From Bacteroidota bacterium (GTDB taxonomy: Bacteria > Bacteroidota > Bacteroidia > J057 > JADKCL01), in assembly GCA_016718825.1 (NCBI GenBank), contig JADKCL010000021.1, positions 62,001 to 126,000 of the forward strand: 64,000 nucleotides of DNA. Reading direction: 5' to 3'. Both the position numbers and the translations under genes were made by a program. The notes under the pieces were generated by a model. The model saw only the letters and a program-made list of their open reading frames with translations, had not been told where the DNA came from and made no database searches. Numbering within the stretch: the first letter of the stretch is position 1; each line of letters opens with the position of its first letter. Positions 53,719-62,788 of the stretch are shown one piece after another.

Positions 53719-54997
53719 TGTCGTCAATCGAGCCAAAGAGCAATCCACAGACCACCTTGGGATAAAAATAGGTCGATTTTTGAGGCATCAAGGCGCCCGA
53801 TTTGCAAACGTCCATCATCTGCGTCATCGATGTACCGGGCATGATAAACGCCAAACGATGCCGATAGGTCACCGCCTGCTTTACCGCCAAACCTGCGTCT
53901 TTCAGGTATTGGACGTTGTTGCTCATCCGCTGCGCTGCGTAGGGAACCTCAAAGACCTTTTCAAAAACGAAATAATGCAAAATGGTGTAATCCAATGCCT
54001 TCACGGAGTCAGGCAAGGCCAGCGGAATGTCCCGCAGTGGATCGATTTCATCTTTGAGCCGTAACAAAAACTGCAAACTCCCAATGACAAAGCCATACGT
54101 GCGGGGCGTTTGCTGTAGTCGGGCGTAAATCGGCATCCTGTCAAAGGTCACCTCGGTGACCTCAAAGTAGTCGCGCATCCGGGAAAGAATCGGATTGGGG
54201 TTGAATGTCTTTTCCTGTAATTCCCAGACGCGGTGAATCGGCAAAATTCGAAGATCATCGCCGGCAGTATTGCTCAGGAACATCATGTGGTAGTTCCAAG
54301 CGGAATCGTGGGGCAATTGGATTTCGCGCTTCTCCGCATCCAAAAGCAAGGCCATTGAGGAAGCCAAACGATGGTGCCCATCCGCCAGAAATACTTGCCC
54401 CTCGCCGATCACTTCCTGGAATAGCGCGATGTCCCGGCGGTCCTGCACGATGGCAAACTTATTGACAACCCCCTGATAATCGACATATTCATGCATCGGA
54501 TGGGCCATATAGGCATCCATCAGGGACTCCAAACGGAATTGTGGATCGGTATACAGTCCATGGGTAGGCGCAACATTGAGCAGCGTTTGCGCGAGCAGGC
54601 GCGTACGCTCGTTCACGCTCGCCTCAATCGTGCCTTCGTGCAAGACGACATCGCTCTCTGCCCCGCCGGATTCCGCATCGATTTTGATCATCGCCACAAA
54701 ACCCTTGCGCACATATTTCTTGTGCTCACCAAACAGCGAAAACTCCTGATAATAAATATAAATCGCCGGCAGTGGATCCTGAACAATGACGTTTTGCGCC
54801 TTCCATTCGGTAAGTTTTTCCATCACCGCGGCATCACTTTCCGGCACGCTCAGGTGAATCGAATTGTAGGGATTGCCATACAGCGCCTCCAATTGCTCGG
54901 CACTCACAACGTCAAACAGCGGCGAAAACATCTCCTCAATGTTTCCCAACCGCTCTTCATTGTACCGCCAAGCCCGAAATGGACGAATATGTGCCAT
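53654..54997 (-). CDS. DUF1015 family protein
   Basis: A 447-residue cytoplasmic protein of the widespread DUF1015 family. The opening is MAHIRPFRAWRYNEE, and the most conserved stretch is VFLADGHHRLASSMALL near 210-226, with TAGDDLRILPIHR following. The function is not established; the Asp-Gly-His-His motif hints at a hydrolytic or metal role. ATG 54997 is chosen because family members start at this MAxIRPF. The C-terminal tail (SPFDLSFRLPEASTTAS) extends over the Maf start, and the two genes are probably co-transcribed. Confidence 0.88.
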   Translation of the reverse strand: MAHIRPFRAWRYNEERLGNIEEMFSPLFDVVSAEQLEALYGNPYNSIHLSVPESDAAVMEKLTEWKAQNVIVQDPLPAIYIYYQEFSLFGEHKKYVRKGFVAMIKIDAESGGAESDVVLHEGTIEASVNERTRLLAQTLLNVAPTHGLYTDPQFRLESLMDAYMAHPMHEYVDYQGVVNKFAIVQDRRDIALFQEVIGEGQVFLADGHHRLASSMALLLDAEKREIQLPHDSAWNYHMMFLSNTAGDDLRILPIHRVWELQEKTFNPNPILSRMRDYFEVTEVTFDRMPIYARLQQTPRTYGFVIGSLQFLLRLKDEIDPLRDIPLALPDSVKALDYTILHYFVFEKVFEVPYAAQRMSNNVQYLKDAGLAVKQAVTYRHRLAFIMPGTSMTQMMDVCKSGALMPQKSTYFYPKVVCGLLFGSIDDNENNSPFDLSFRLPEASTTAS

Positions 54998-55187
54998 CGG
55001 GCGCAAAGGTAGGGAGCAGGATTGAAGGTTGGCGAATTATTGGACTTTTTTGTTGCTCCTGTTGGCGAATTTGGTTGCATTGGCAAAGAACCTGACCTTG
55101 CCTCGAATTTTGGACATCCCAATGATCTTCGTAGTCAGCGGCCCAACTGACAAATTGATTGTAATGCCGATTGCGAGTGGAAATCTA

Positions 55188-57296
55188 CTATTTCAGCCGC
55201 TTCTCAAATCTTGCGTTCACAGTATTGGTTGATTCTCCCTCTTTGAAAACGATGCCTGTCTCACGCTTTGCTTGCTTCACGACTGCACCCTTTTCTATAA
55301 AAAGATGCCCGCCACGCTCGACCACGATAGCACTGTTTTTCCCGATCTCCACATTCGCCCCTTTTCGAATGAGCAAAGTGGAGCCCGCCTTGATCCAGAG
55401 GTTGCTAAATTTCTCAAGTTTCAAGTTGGCGCCACTGTCGACCTCCAAAATCGTAGGCTCTACAAAAACATTGGCTCCGTCGATCTTCTGTACGGCTTCG
55501 GCAACCTGTGGACTGTAGCCTTGGTCCAGCGTAATGCTTCCTCCACGTTTCAGGACGACATTTTCCTTGAGGAGAATGTCACCACACCAACGCACATGCG
55601 TTGGAATTTCAAAATCGTCCCAGCGAATCCGGATTTTGATGCTGCCATCTGCACGCTGCTCCAGTACCTCCACAGAAAGCCCGTTCAAGTAGATCCGCCG
55701 ATTGTCATCTGCCGTTGGCTTGACACCGCTGTGCGAATAAATCGGCGTTCCTGAGGGATTGTAAGCGATACCAATCTTGTGGTGTTGATTCGGCAAAAAT
55801 GCGGTCTCCTTCGTTCCAAAATGCGGATACTGCATATAGGAAAAGTAATCTGCCGGCATTTCCTTGCCCTCGATGAAGAGCTTTTTGGGGAATACGTATT
55901 CCGTTTTGGGCGTCATATCCTGGGTAATGCGCAGTTTGGCATCACCATCGAGATCAATCATGTGTCGCACAAAATAGCTGTAGCCCGTCAATGGATTTGC
56001 CCTGCTTTGCTTCAAATAAAGCCCCTCAGTCTCTGCGTTGTATTCAAAGTCATAGTTTCCATGGGCGACCAATGGCCACAGGTAGTTGCAGTTCCCCCCA
56101 AACACCTTGTTGCCCACACGATCATCCTTCCCGACTTGGATATAGGCATAAAGCCCCTTGGGCAGAACCTTGTCATGGTCGACGATGCCCTCAACCCGCT
56201 GATGATTTTCCAACCAAAGATATTGATTCCGAATGCCTTTAGGCAAATGCGGCAACTTGATTTTGATCGCATCACCTGTGGTTGCAAAGTCCCGCAAAAC
56301 GTATTCGCCCGCGAAACAAAGTTCCTCGCCGTAGACCATATCGCCGTTGCATTCCTGCCCCGTTTCAGCGCATCGGGTGCTCAATACAAATTTATTGTCT
56401 GGATTTCCCCAATTGAGCCGTTCGCGGTCCCAAGCATTCCAGGTTGGCGAACAGGCGTCACTTGCGCTCATGTTGCTCCATCCACCGACGGTGCTCATAA
56501 AAGTGCGGGTTCCGACGCCCCCATTGGCGGTATGGAAATTGTTGCCACCATAGAGCATATGGCTGAATTCATGGCGCATGATCACCATGGGCAATTCAGA
56601 GGAGGTTTTGAACATGGAATACATGTCGGTATGCGTTCCCCAGAGTTCGCCAAGATCGCCGGGATTGACGTAGCCGCTCATTTCGCCGAGCCCGACGACA
56701 TGGATGTTGCGCCAGACGATCATCACCATGTCATATTTCGAATTGGGCTTTTCCGTGCTTGGCAGGCCAGTGCCACCGTAGGTCCAGCGGTCAAAATCGC
56801 TCAATTGGCTCCCAAAAAGAAACTGCGGGTTCTTGATCGAATTCAATTTTGACAAAACAGCTTGCCTGTAAAAATTTCCAGCAAAGGATTCCGATTCCAC
56901 CACTTTCCCCCTTCCATCCCGGACCGAACTGATCGGAATCGTGATCAGCGTATCCAAAACATCGCCGGTCACTTGAAACTTTCCAAAGCTTGCCTGCCGG
57001 AAGTATCTGGTCATCCACGCATCTTCCTCCGGGGTCTTGGAAACGAGCCATTGTTTCCAATTGGGTAACTTGCCGACCTTCCAACCGATGGTGCCTTTTG
57101 GATCTTTGACAGGGTCAAGGTGACCGTAAACGCTGTCAAATTTCATCTCGGCATACACGACCAAAATATGGATGCGCCCATGGGGAGCCATGAACCAACC
57201 ATTTTCGCTGCGTTGTTGATTGTCCAGTTGCCCAAACGAAAGCGAGGCCAAGGCAGTGAGGCCGAGCAAAAACAGCGATGTCAGGATTCTTTTCAT
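55188..57296 (-). CDS. Secreted M6-like zinc metalloprotease
   Basis: A 702-residue exported protein. ATG 57296 (MKRILTSLFLLGLTALASL) gives a signal peptide cleaved near SFGQ. The zinc motif HEFSH lies near 242-246 in VIMRHEFSHMLYGGNNFH, preceded by strands typical of immune-inhibitor-A-like peptidases (RIHILVVYAEMKFD, YDMVMIVWRNI). The distal third zinc ligand is unclear. The C-terminal half is beta-rich and ends in a repeated strand pattern (GGSITLDQG, GANLKLEKFSNLWIKAGSTL), similar to a beta-helix. No T9SS sorting domain is seen. Probably degrades extracellular protein. Confidence 0.75.
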   Translation of the reverse strand: MKRILTSLFLLGLTALASLSFGQLDNQQRSENGWFMAPHGRIHILVVYAEMKFDSVYGHLDPVKDPKGTIGWKVGKLPNWKQWLVSKTPEEDAWMTRYFRQASFGKFQVTGDVLDTLITIPISSVRDGRGKVVESESFAGNFYRQAVLSKLNSIKNPQFLFGSQLSDFDRWTYGGTGLPSTEKPNSKYDMVMIVWRNIHVVGLGEMSGYVNPGDLGELWGTHTDMYSMFKTSSELPMVIMRHEFSHMLYGGNNFHTANGGVGTRTFMSTVGGWSNMSASDACSPTWNAWDRERLNWGNPDNKFVLSTRCAETGQECNGDMVYGEELCFAGEYVLRDFATTGDAIKIKLPHLPKGIRNQYLWLENHQRVEGIVDHDKVLPKGLYAYIQVGKDDRVGNKVFGGNCNYLWPLVAHGNYDFEYNAETEGLYLKQSRANPLTGYSYFVRHMIDLDGDAKLRITQDMTPKTEYVFPKKLFIEGKEMPADYFSYMQYPHFGTKETAFLPNQHHKIGIAYNPSGTPIYSHSGVKPTADDNRRIYLNGLSVEVLEQRADGSIKIRIRWDDFEIPTHVRWCGDILLKENVVLKRGGSITLDQGYSPQVAEAVQKIDGANVFVEPTILEVDSGANLKLEKFSNLWIKAGSTLLIRKGANVEIGKNSAIVVERGGHLFIEKGAVVKQAKRETGIVFKEGESTNTVNARFEKRLK

Positions 57297-57363
57297 CAGG
57301 TGCTGAACTTGAGAAACTAACGCAACAACCTTGCCAAAGATAATCTGTCTCCGGTGGAAATGG

Positions 57364-57822
57364 TTATTCGGCATTTCCCTCTGCAACACGCTTGATGGTC
57401 ACGTTTCGGATGCCCAACATGTGGCGGAGATAGCGATCGAGCACAAGTCGGTTGAAAATCCGGCCGATGAAACCAAAAGGTGATTCGTAGGCAAATGCAT
57501 CGATCATCAAAGTGCCCTCCGGAACAGCCTGAAACGTATGCACGTGCCTGAAGCTTTTGAAAGCGCCTTTTTGCTGCTCGTCGGTGAAGGAATGCGGCGG
57601 ATCCATGGCGGTGATATGGACTTTGAGCCGCTGCTTGACACCGAGGTAACGGCCTTCCCAAGTCACCGATTCACCGAGCGAGATCAGGCCGCTTGTGCGT
57701 CCGGCAATTGCCCGCTCGCGGGTATGCGCCATCGAGTCCACATGCAGGTCGATGCTGCGCGAGAGGTCAAACACCGTTTGGACAGGCGCATGGATCAATG
57801 TTTGGAGGTGAATCGTGGGCAT
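57364..57822 (-). CDS. SRPBCC (START-like) ligand-binding protein
   Basis: A 152-residue protein of the SRPBCC/polyketide-cyclase fold. It starts MPTIHLQTLIHAPVQTVFDL, the canonical first strand and helix (HAPxxxVF), followed by GVKQRLKVHITAMDPPHSF, MIDAFAYESPFG and a long C-terminal helix. Proteins like this bind hydrophobic ligands; no specific role is evident. ATG 57822 is favoured over 57855, since the fold begins there. It is adjacent to, and codirectional with, the M6-like protease gene. Confidence 0.85.
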   Translation of the reverse strand: MPTIHLQTLIHAPVQTVFDLSRSIDLHVDSMAHTRERAIAGRTSGLISLGESVTWEGRYLGVKQRLKVHITAMDPPHSFTDEQQKGAFKSFRHVHTFQAVPEGTLMIDAFAYESPFGFIGRIFNRLVLDRYLRHMLGIRNVTIKRVAEGNAE

Positions 57823-57872
57823 TTTTGAGGGATTGTGAAAAAAAGACAAAGGCAACCGGGCCGAATGGGCTT

Positions 57873-59513
57873 TCAGGGGGATGGATGAAGCGCATAAACA
57901 TCAAAATGAGGCACGGAATCAACCTTGGTCCAGTGGTCGAGCACGGCTTTCAGCACTTGCGACCCATAATGCGCATTGGCGGAGTTCGCCTCACCGGTCC
58001 GGGACTTTTCGATGGCGACAAATATGCCGCTTGTATTCAGGTCCTGCAGGAAGGTTGCCATGTTGGCGGGACCGATTTCGGCATCGTGCTCCCAATCGAC
58101 ATCCAACATCGGTTGTCGTTGCGTGAGATAGGAAAACCCGGGTTGGGCAGGAAAAATGGCAATCTTCCCATTGTAGGTAAGATCGAGCGCCTTCAGCGAA
58201 TGGAGTTTTTCCAGGGTTTCCGGCCCGACGCTGATCCCGGCAAGCTGCGGGAAAATCTCGCCCGCTCCTGCCTTCAATTCCCATCGCGGCGCATCGCGGT
58301 AAGGAAGGAGATTCAGCAGGAAAAATCCGACGAAAACAAGTCCGGCAAGCCAGCGCATCGCAACGTTGCCAATTTTGAAACCCGGAAGCGCCATTCGCAG
58401 GAGGCCAAATAAGCCAAACAGACCCGGCAGGGCAAATTGCGCGGGCATGGCATAGCCCCAACTGATGCTGCTCGCCCAGGAGAGCGCGCACATCATCAAC
58501 AATGCGGATGCCGAGACGCGCTGATATGGCCGCCACTGCAAGATCGCATAGGCAAATCCCGCTAAAAGCAGCACATGGCAATAGCCCAAACGCGGCGGGA
58601 CAAACTCCATTTTCCAGAAAGCCAGCCCTGCATGGGCCATTGGAATCAAGGCAAATCCAGCAAGCAAAGCCCGGCCCAGCCAAATCTGTCGGCTTGGATT
58701 TGCCTTCCCTCCCAACTTGAAAAGGACTCCGGTGGAAACAATAAAAAAGGCCAATGGAAGGAGGTAGCCGATGAATCCGACATTGGCCAAGTCACTCCAA
58801 GAACTTGCGCCCGAAACCTGATTCAACATGGCCTTTGCAAACCCATTCGGAAGCAACAAAAGCAGGCATCCCGTCGTCGTGGCCATTCCTCCGATGGCAA
58901 TCAGGCTGATTTTCAGTATTTTATTTTGGCGGTACTGTGCCCAGATGATCCAGAGGAAGCCCAGCGGAAGCATCACGGCAAAGGGTTGCTTGGCCAAGCC
59001 CGCCAAAGCCAAGGCAAACAGCCCAAAAACCATTTGCCAAACGGAGTTGGGATGGGTAACGAGCCAGATTCCGAGACTCCCGAAAAAAATGCCATCCACC
59101 GTATGCCAAGGCATTGCGGGGAAATTGTGCACTCCAAAGAGAAAGGCCAAGACTCCCAACATCCAGGGTTGGATGCCGAGGCCATGGAAATCAAACCATC
59201 GGCGTAGGGTCAGGATGCCAAACAAGACCGATCCGGCCATCATCAAGTAAAAATCGAAGCGCATGCCCAACATTTGCCCTTCCAGGGGCCAAAGCCAGAG
59301 TTCCAAGGCATGCAAGACCGGCGTCAGCGGTGGCCGCACATAGATGAAATCCAAGTAAGGAACCTGCCCTTGGTGGACGCGCCATGCCAACCCCGGGACA
59401 AAACCCTGATCCGTGTCGGCAAAGCCGTCAAAGCCATACAGCAGGAAATAGACGATGGGCAGCAGCCCAAACAGCAGTGATCCGTCCGCGACACGTTTTC
59501 TCAGCCAATCCAT
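57873..59513 (-). CDS. Polytopic membrane protein, GT-C glycosyltransferase-like
   Basis: A 546-residue protein with about 11-12 membrane helices. The first periplasmic loop carries ADTDQGFVPGLAWRVHQGQV and DFIYVRPPLTPVLHALELWL, resembling the loop-1 Asp-containing motif of GT-C (ArnT/PMT-like) mannosyl- or arabinosyltransferases that use lipid-linked sugars. The C-terminal 100 residues form a soluble domain (TLEKLHSLKALDLTYNGKIA, SGIFVAIEKSRTGEA). The exact donor and acceptor cannot be told. It has no polysaccharide genes in its immediate surroundings. Confidence 0.7.
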   Translation of the reverse strand: MDWLRKRVADGSLLFGLLPIVYFLLYGFDGFADTDQGFVPGLAWRVHQGQVPYLDFIYVRPPLTPVLHALELWLWPLEGQMLGMRFDFYLMMAGSVLFGILTLRRWFDFHGLGIQPWMLGVLAFLFGVHNFPAMPWHTVDGIFFGSLGIWLVTHPNSVWQMVFGLFALALAGLAKQPFAVMLPLGFLWIIWAQYRQNKILKISLIAIGGMATTTGCLLLLLPNGFAKAMLNQVSGASSWSDLANVGFIGYLLPLAFFIVSTGVLFKLGGKANPSRQIWLGRALLAGFALIPMAHAGLAFWKMEFVPPRLGYCHVLLLAGFAYAILQWRPYQRVSASALLMMCALSWASSISWGYAMPAQFALPGLFGLFGLLRMALPGFKIGNVAMRWLAGLVFVGFFLLNLLPYRDAPRWELKAGAGEIFPQLAGISVGPETLEKLHSLKALDLTYNGKIAIFPAQPGFSYLTQRQPMLDVDWEHDAEIGPANMATFLQDLNTSGIFVAIEKSRTGEANSANAHYGSQVLKAVLDHWTKVDSVPHFDVYALHPSP

Positions 59514-59576
59514 CTTGGACGAAGATAAGGAAGAATCAGTCGCACCGGAAAAATGCCCAACAAGTCGGGAAGACGC

Positions 59577-60368
59577 TCAACCGCGTTTCCATTTCATCTC
59601 GGGATGCGCCAAAAAGGCCACCGTTTGATTGCTCAATGCGAGACTGCAATGCACCAAAAAGGCCACCATGAAATTTCCGGTGAACAGCGAAATCACCGAC
59701 ACAATGATTCCAAAGGGAATTGCACCCACGGTTTCGCCGATGCCCTTGAAAAAGTGAGCGAAGGAGTAGATCGAGGCATTGATCGCAATCGCGGGCCAAA
59801 CACCCAAGACGGCGGCGCAACCAAACAGCAAAAAACCTCTGAAACACAATTCGTAGCCGAGCAAATAGACGATCCATCCCAGCGAGCTTCCGCCAAAAGT
59901 GAAGATGGTCCATTCCTTTTTGCGAATCTGAGGGTAATGCTCCAGATTGTTGGGTTTGCCAGCCCGGAAAATGTTCATCACGATCAAAATCGGACAAAGG
60001 ATGGCCGTGATAATGAGGGCCTCGGAGGTCATGCCGAAACTCATGCCAAAATCTGCGGGAGAGGCGTCGAGGAAAAGGACAGGCAGGAGCAAGCTTGGGG
60101 CTCCCAGCCAAAATCCTCCCCAGAAACGGCTGAAGATGATCCAATTGGCTTGGCCGTCCTCGGCTCCGTAGCGCTTGAGGAAACGCCCTTCGAGCTTGCC
60201 CGAAGACATGACAAAGTAATACACGATGAAGCCGATCGTCACAGCTGCGATCGCCAAAACAGGCGCAAGCGCCTTTTCATCCCAAGCCACAAGGGCAGAC
60301 AGTCGGTCCCAATCCATATCCAACAACGTTAAAAAGTCGAAAATTAGCTGGGATTGCGGGAGAATCAA
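59577..60368 (-). CDS. CPBP (Abi/Rce1-type) intramembrane protease family protein
   Basis: A 263-residue integral membrane protein with about seven to eight helices. The conserved region of the family appears as YLLGYELCFRGFLLFG (motif 1), SIYSFAHFFKGIGE (motif 2 His) and FMVAFLVHCSLALSN (motif 3 His). Motif 1 normally reads EExxFRG; here the first Glu is Tyr (YELCFRG), leaving one of the two glutamates. Activity may therefore be altered. A downstream ATG at 60317 is an alternative start that would omit a short hydrophobic leader; the choice is uncertain. Confidence 0.75.
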   Translation of the reverse strand: MILPQSQLIFDFLTLLDMDWDRLSALVAWDEKALAPVLAIAAVTIGFIVYYFVMSSGKLEGRFLKRYGAEDGQANWIIFSRFWGGFWLGAPSLLLPVLFLDASPADFGMSFGMTSEALIITAILCPILIVMNIFRAGKPNNLEHYPQIRKKEWTIFTFGGSSLGWIVYLLGYELCFRGFLLFGCAAVLGVWPAIAINASIYSFAHFFKGIGETVGAIPFGIIVSVISLFTGNFMVAFLVHCSLALSNQTVAFLAHPEMKWKRG

Positions 60369-60450
60369 AGTTCGGACACAGTTTCCACAGCATTTTGGAG
60401 AAGTTCAGTGAGGGTGAAAATGCATTCGAAGGGGTAACACATTCACACAG

Positions 60451-60482
60451 CGAGGCCGTCCCCATAAATGAAGACGGCCTCG
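60451..60482 (-). terminator. Hairpin downstream of the T9SS gene
   Basis: CGAGGCCGTC and GACGGCCTCG form a 10-base perfect stem with a 12-base loop. It lies 22 bases beyond the stop of the minus-strand T9SS gene. There is no U-rich tract on the downstream side. Confidence 0.5.
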
Positions 60483-60504
60483 GTGAGAAATCAGTGAGGT
60501 TGGA

Positions 60505-61878
60505 TTACTGTGCCAACACTACTTTGCGCACAGTAGACTGCACGCCATTTTGGATACGGATGAAGTAGATGCCGTTGGCTTCGCCGGTAAGCTCGACCAT
60601 CGACTGCTGCTGCAAGCTCGGATTCACGACCATTTCGCGGATAACCTGACCGACAGGATTCACGACAGAAATCGTGACGTCGGCGTTGAGTTGATCGCGG
60701 AAAGCCACAAAAAACTTGTCGCGGCTTGGGTTAGGGAACACGTGTACACCAGATTCAAAGCCGTTTTCAACAGCGACACCGACAGTGTTGCCAAAGTTGG
60801 GGCGGATGAAACGTGCAGTTTGAATTCCGCTCTGCACCCAACCATTGGCAGGTGTATAGAAGAAGTTCATGCCAGGCGTGAAAAGGTTATTAGATTGGGC
60901 CAAGTTGATGGTGGTTGGGCCGCCTTCGTAGCAACCGAAGCTGTAGGTGCCTGGTGTCAAGTTAAGGCCACCTGGGACCGGAAGCACCATGGTAGTTCCA
61001 CTTCCAATGATTTGGACAGGACCTGTGTACAACACTGCACCGGGGACACCATTCAAGGTTGAAGCAACCACTGCATAGGTCGTATCTCCAATGACAGGAT
61101 TGGCAAGCTCGATCCAGATAGAGCTCAAGCTGTCTGCGCGCTGAACTTCAAAGTTGGTCAAGGCATAAGCCCAATCGGTACCGGAAACAGCATAGCCGGC
61201 TCCGCCATCAGGCTGATCGTCGTCACGTGCGAAGGTCGAGTCAGTGACTTGGAAGGAAAAGAATGCAGTGTCGTTGGCGTGGTTAGGGTCGGTTCCTACC
61301 ATCGGGTAAGCAACGGCCATCACGTCATAAGTACCGATGCCACTTGCTGGGCTGAAGGCAGACGATGTCAATGTCACCGTTTGGCCAGAACCCAAGTTGT
61401 TGGACGTCTGCATGTTGTTGAACACAACTGCGCCACCATTGAATTTCACTGAAAAATCAACATGGATCATGCCGATCGTGGTACCGCCAAGATTGGTGGC
61501 TTGAACACTAAAGGTTTCGCCAAAAGTCTGCGAAGTTGGGATACGGGTATAACCTTCGGTTGGGCGCAGGCCAGAAGCTGCTGCGTCGTCATTGGCCAGG
61601 GCCAAGTCATTCAGTTCGTATCCAAACAACACGTTGCTGGGTGTGCCTTGGATGACGCCGCCAATTGTCCATTGGCCGGGGACAATGCCTTGGGCAATGA
61701 ACAAGCCGCCTGCGAGGCCGCTGGTCAAGGAGTTGGAGGTATTGAAATCAAGGAATGCATCGCGCGGCCAAAGGAGTTGTCGTACCGGTGGCAATGGTAA
61801 TCCGCTCGATTTGGGTCGTGTTGGCACCACCTTGGTTGAAGATCCAGAGGTAAGGACCGCCTGCTGTTTGGCCGTCAT
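60505..61878 (-). CDS. T9SS-sorted protein, C-terminal part of a frameshifted gene
   Basis: The meaningful frame begins near 61,765 (RDAFLDFNTSNSLTSGLAGG). What precedes it in this frame (residues 1-37) is not protein-like and comes from a shifted register. The rest of about 420 residues has beta-strand modules (GGTTIGMIHVDFSVKFNGGA) and ends in a type A T9SS sorting domain (VFPNPSRDKFFVAFRDQL to GIYFIRIQNG). The signal peptide and first propeller blades are encoded by the overlapping frame at 61748-62527. Joined, they give a surface or secreted protein of about 670 residues. Confidence 0.75.
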   Translation of the reverse strand: MTAKQQAVLTSGSSTKVVPTRPKSSGLPLPPVRQLLWPRDAFLDFNTSNSLTSGLAGGLFIAQGIVPGQWTIGGVIQGTPSNVLFGYELNDLALANDDAAASGLRPTEGYTRIPTSQTFGETFSVQATNLGGTTIGMIHVDFSVKFNGGAVVFNNMQTSNNLGSGQTVTLTSSAFSPASGIGTYDVMAVAYPMVGTDPNHANDTAFFSFQVTDSTFARDDDQPDGGAGYAVSGTDWAYALTNFEVQRADSLSSIWIELANPVIGDTTYAVVASTLNGVPGAVLYTGPVQIIGSGTTMVLPVPGGLNLTPGTYSFGCYEGGPTTINLAQSNNLFTPGMNFFYTPANGWVQSGIQTARFIRPNFGNTVGVAVENGFESGVHVFPNPSRDKFFVAFRDQLNADVTISVVNPVGQVIREMVVNPSLQQQSMVELTGEANGIYFIRIQNGVQSTVRKVVLAQ

Positions 61879-62527
61879 AGGCGGAGCCGTACATGCCGGT
61901 CAATCCATGCGTTCCAGATGGAATCGATGTGAGAACCGCACCGCTCATGCTGATGGCGTCAATGTCAGTTCCAAAGTTGCCTACCCAAAATCCGCCAGCG
62001 TTGCCGTTGAGGGTCGGATCATAGCTCATGTGACGGACGGTGTTTGCCGAGCCGGAGGTGATATGCGGTGGCGCAAGCACACGCAAAGCAGTGTCGATTC
62101 GGTAGATCGTTGTGGTATTGGTCGCCGCATAAATGTAGGCACCTGCAGTCGTGAATGAACGCACACCTGTGAGGCCAGGAATGGTGAACTTTGACAAAAA
62201 CGCACCCGTCTTGCTGAATTGCATGATGGTGTCGGATTGCCATTTGCTTACCCAAAACTTGTTTTGGACGAAAGTGGCACCTGCACAGCCGACAGAGTTT
62301 GCCAAGCTGGTGATGTTGTAATCAAACTGCACGTCAAAAAGTGCATCTGGTGTAGGTGTACCTTCGTTGGATGGACCGGTATAACCAGCAAATGCATCCA
62401 CCGATGGGTTGACAGCGGGACGCATTTCTTGTGCGCTCAGGCTAAGGCTTGTTGCGGCTGTGAAAGCAGCTGCTACTCCAAGTCCTTTCAGCATGCGCAA
62501 CATCTTTGTCTTGTAGATTTCTTTCAT
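61748..62527 (-). CDS. T9SS-sorted beta-propeller protein, N-terminal part of the frameshifted gene
   Basis: 259 residues with a signal peptide (LKGLGVAAAFTAATSLSLSA, cleaved near AQE), followed by blade-like repeats: TFVQNKFWVSKWQSDTIMQF, VRSFTTAGAYIYAATNTTTI, RHMSYDPTLNGNAGGFWVG, MYGSAYDGQTAGGPYLWIF. It ends in a premature stop after ITIATGTTTPLAARCIP. One base removed near 61,765 restores reading into the C-terminal portion (RDAFLDFNTSN). Either a genuine pseudogene or a single-base assembly error. Confidence 0.7.
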   Translation of the reverse strand: MKEIYKTKMLRMLKGLGVAAAFTAATSLSLSAQEMRPAVNPSVDAFAGYTGPSNEGTPTPDALFDVQFDYNITSLANSVGCAGATFVQNKFWVSKWQSDTIMQFSKTGAFLSKFTIPGLTGVRSFTTAGAYIYAATNTTTIYRIDTALRVLAPPHITSGSANTVRHMSYDPTLNGNAGGFWVGNFGTDIDAISMSGAVLTSIPSGTHGLTGMYGSAYDGQTAGGPYLWIFNQGGANTTQIERITIATGTTTPLAARCIP

Positions 62528-62723
62528 GACTACGAATAAAGTGTTGAAACAGAAAACAAAGCGGCAATTTACGACTTTTTACCTTTGTCGAAGCCAAAAC
62601 CGATGAATATCATATCACCATCGTGGTTGAGGCAATTTTTACCCCCGTATTTGTCCTCCATCTAGCATCAGCTAGAAGGAAAACACACAATTCGTCTTGA
62701 ACGACAGGCTTGTATTCAAACCA

Positions 62724-62751
62724 CAAGGGTCCCTCTCGCGAAGGACCCTTG
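62724..62751 (-). terminator. Hairpin after the Cys-rich lipoprotein
   Basis: CAAGGGTCC and GGACCCTTG form a 9-base perfect stem around a 10-base loop, 37 bases beyond the stop of the minus-strand lipoprotein gene. No U-tract follows. Confidence 0.4.
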
Positions 62752-62788
62752 CCATGGAAGAACCTCAAATCAATCAATCAGCAAAATT

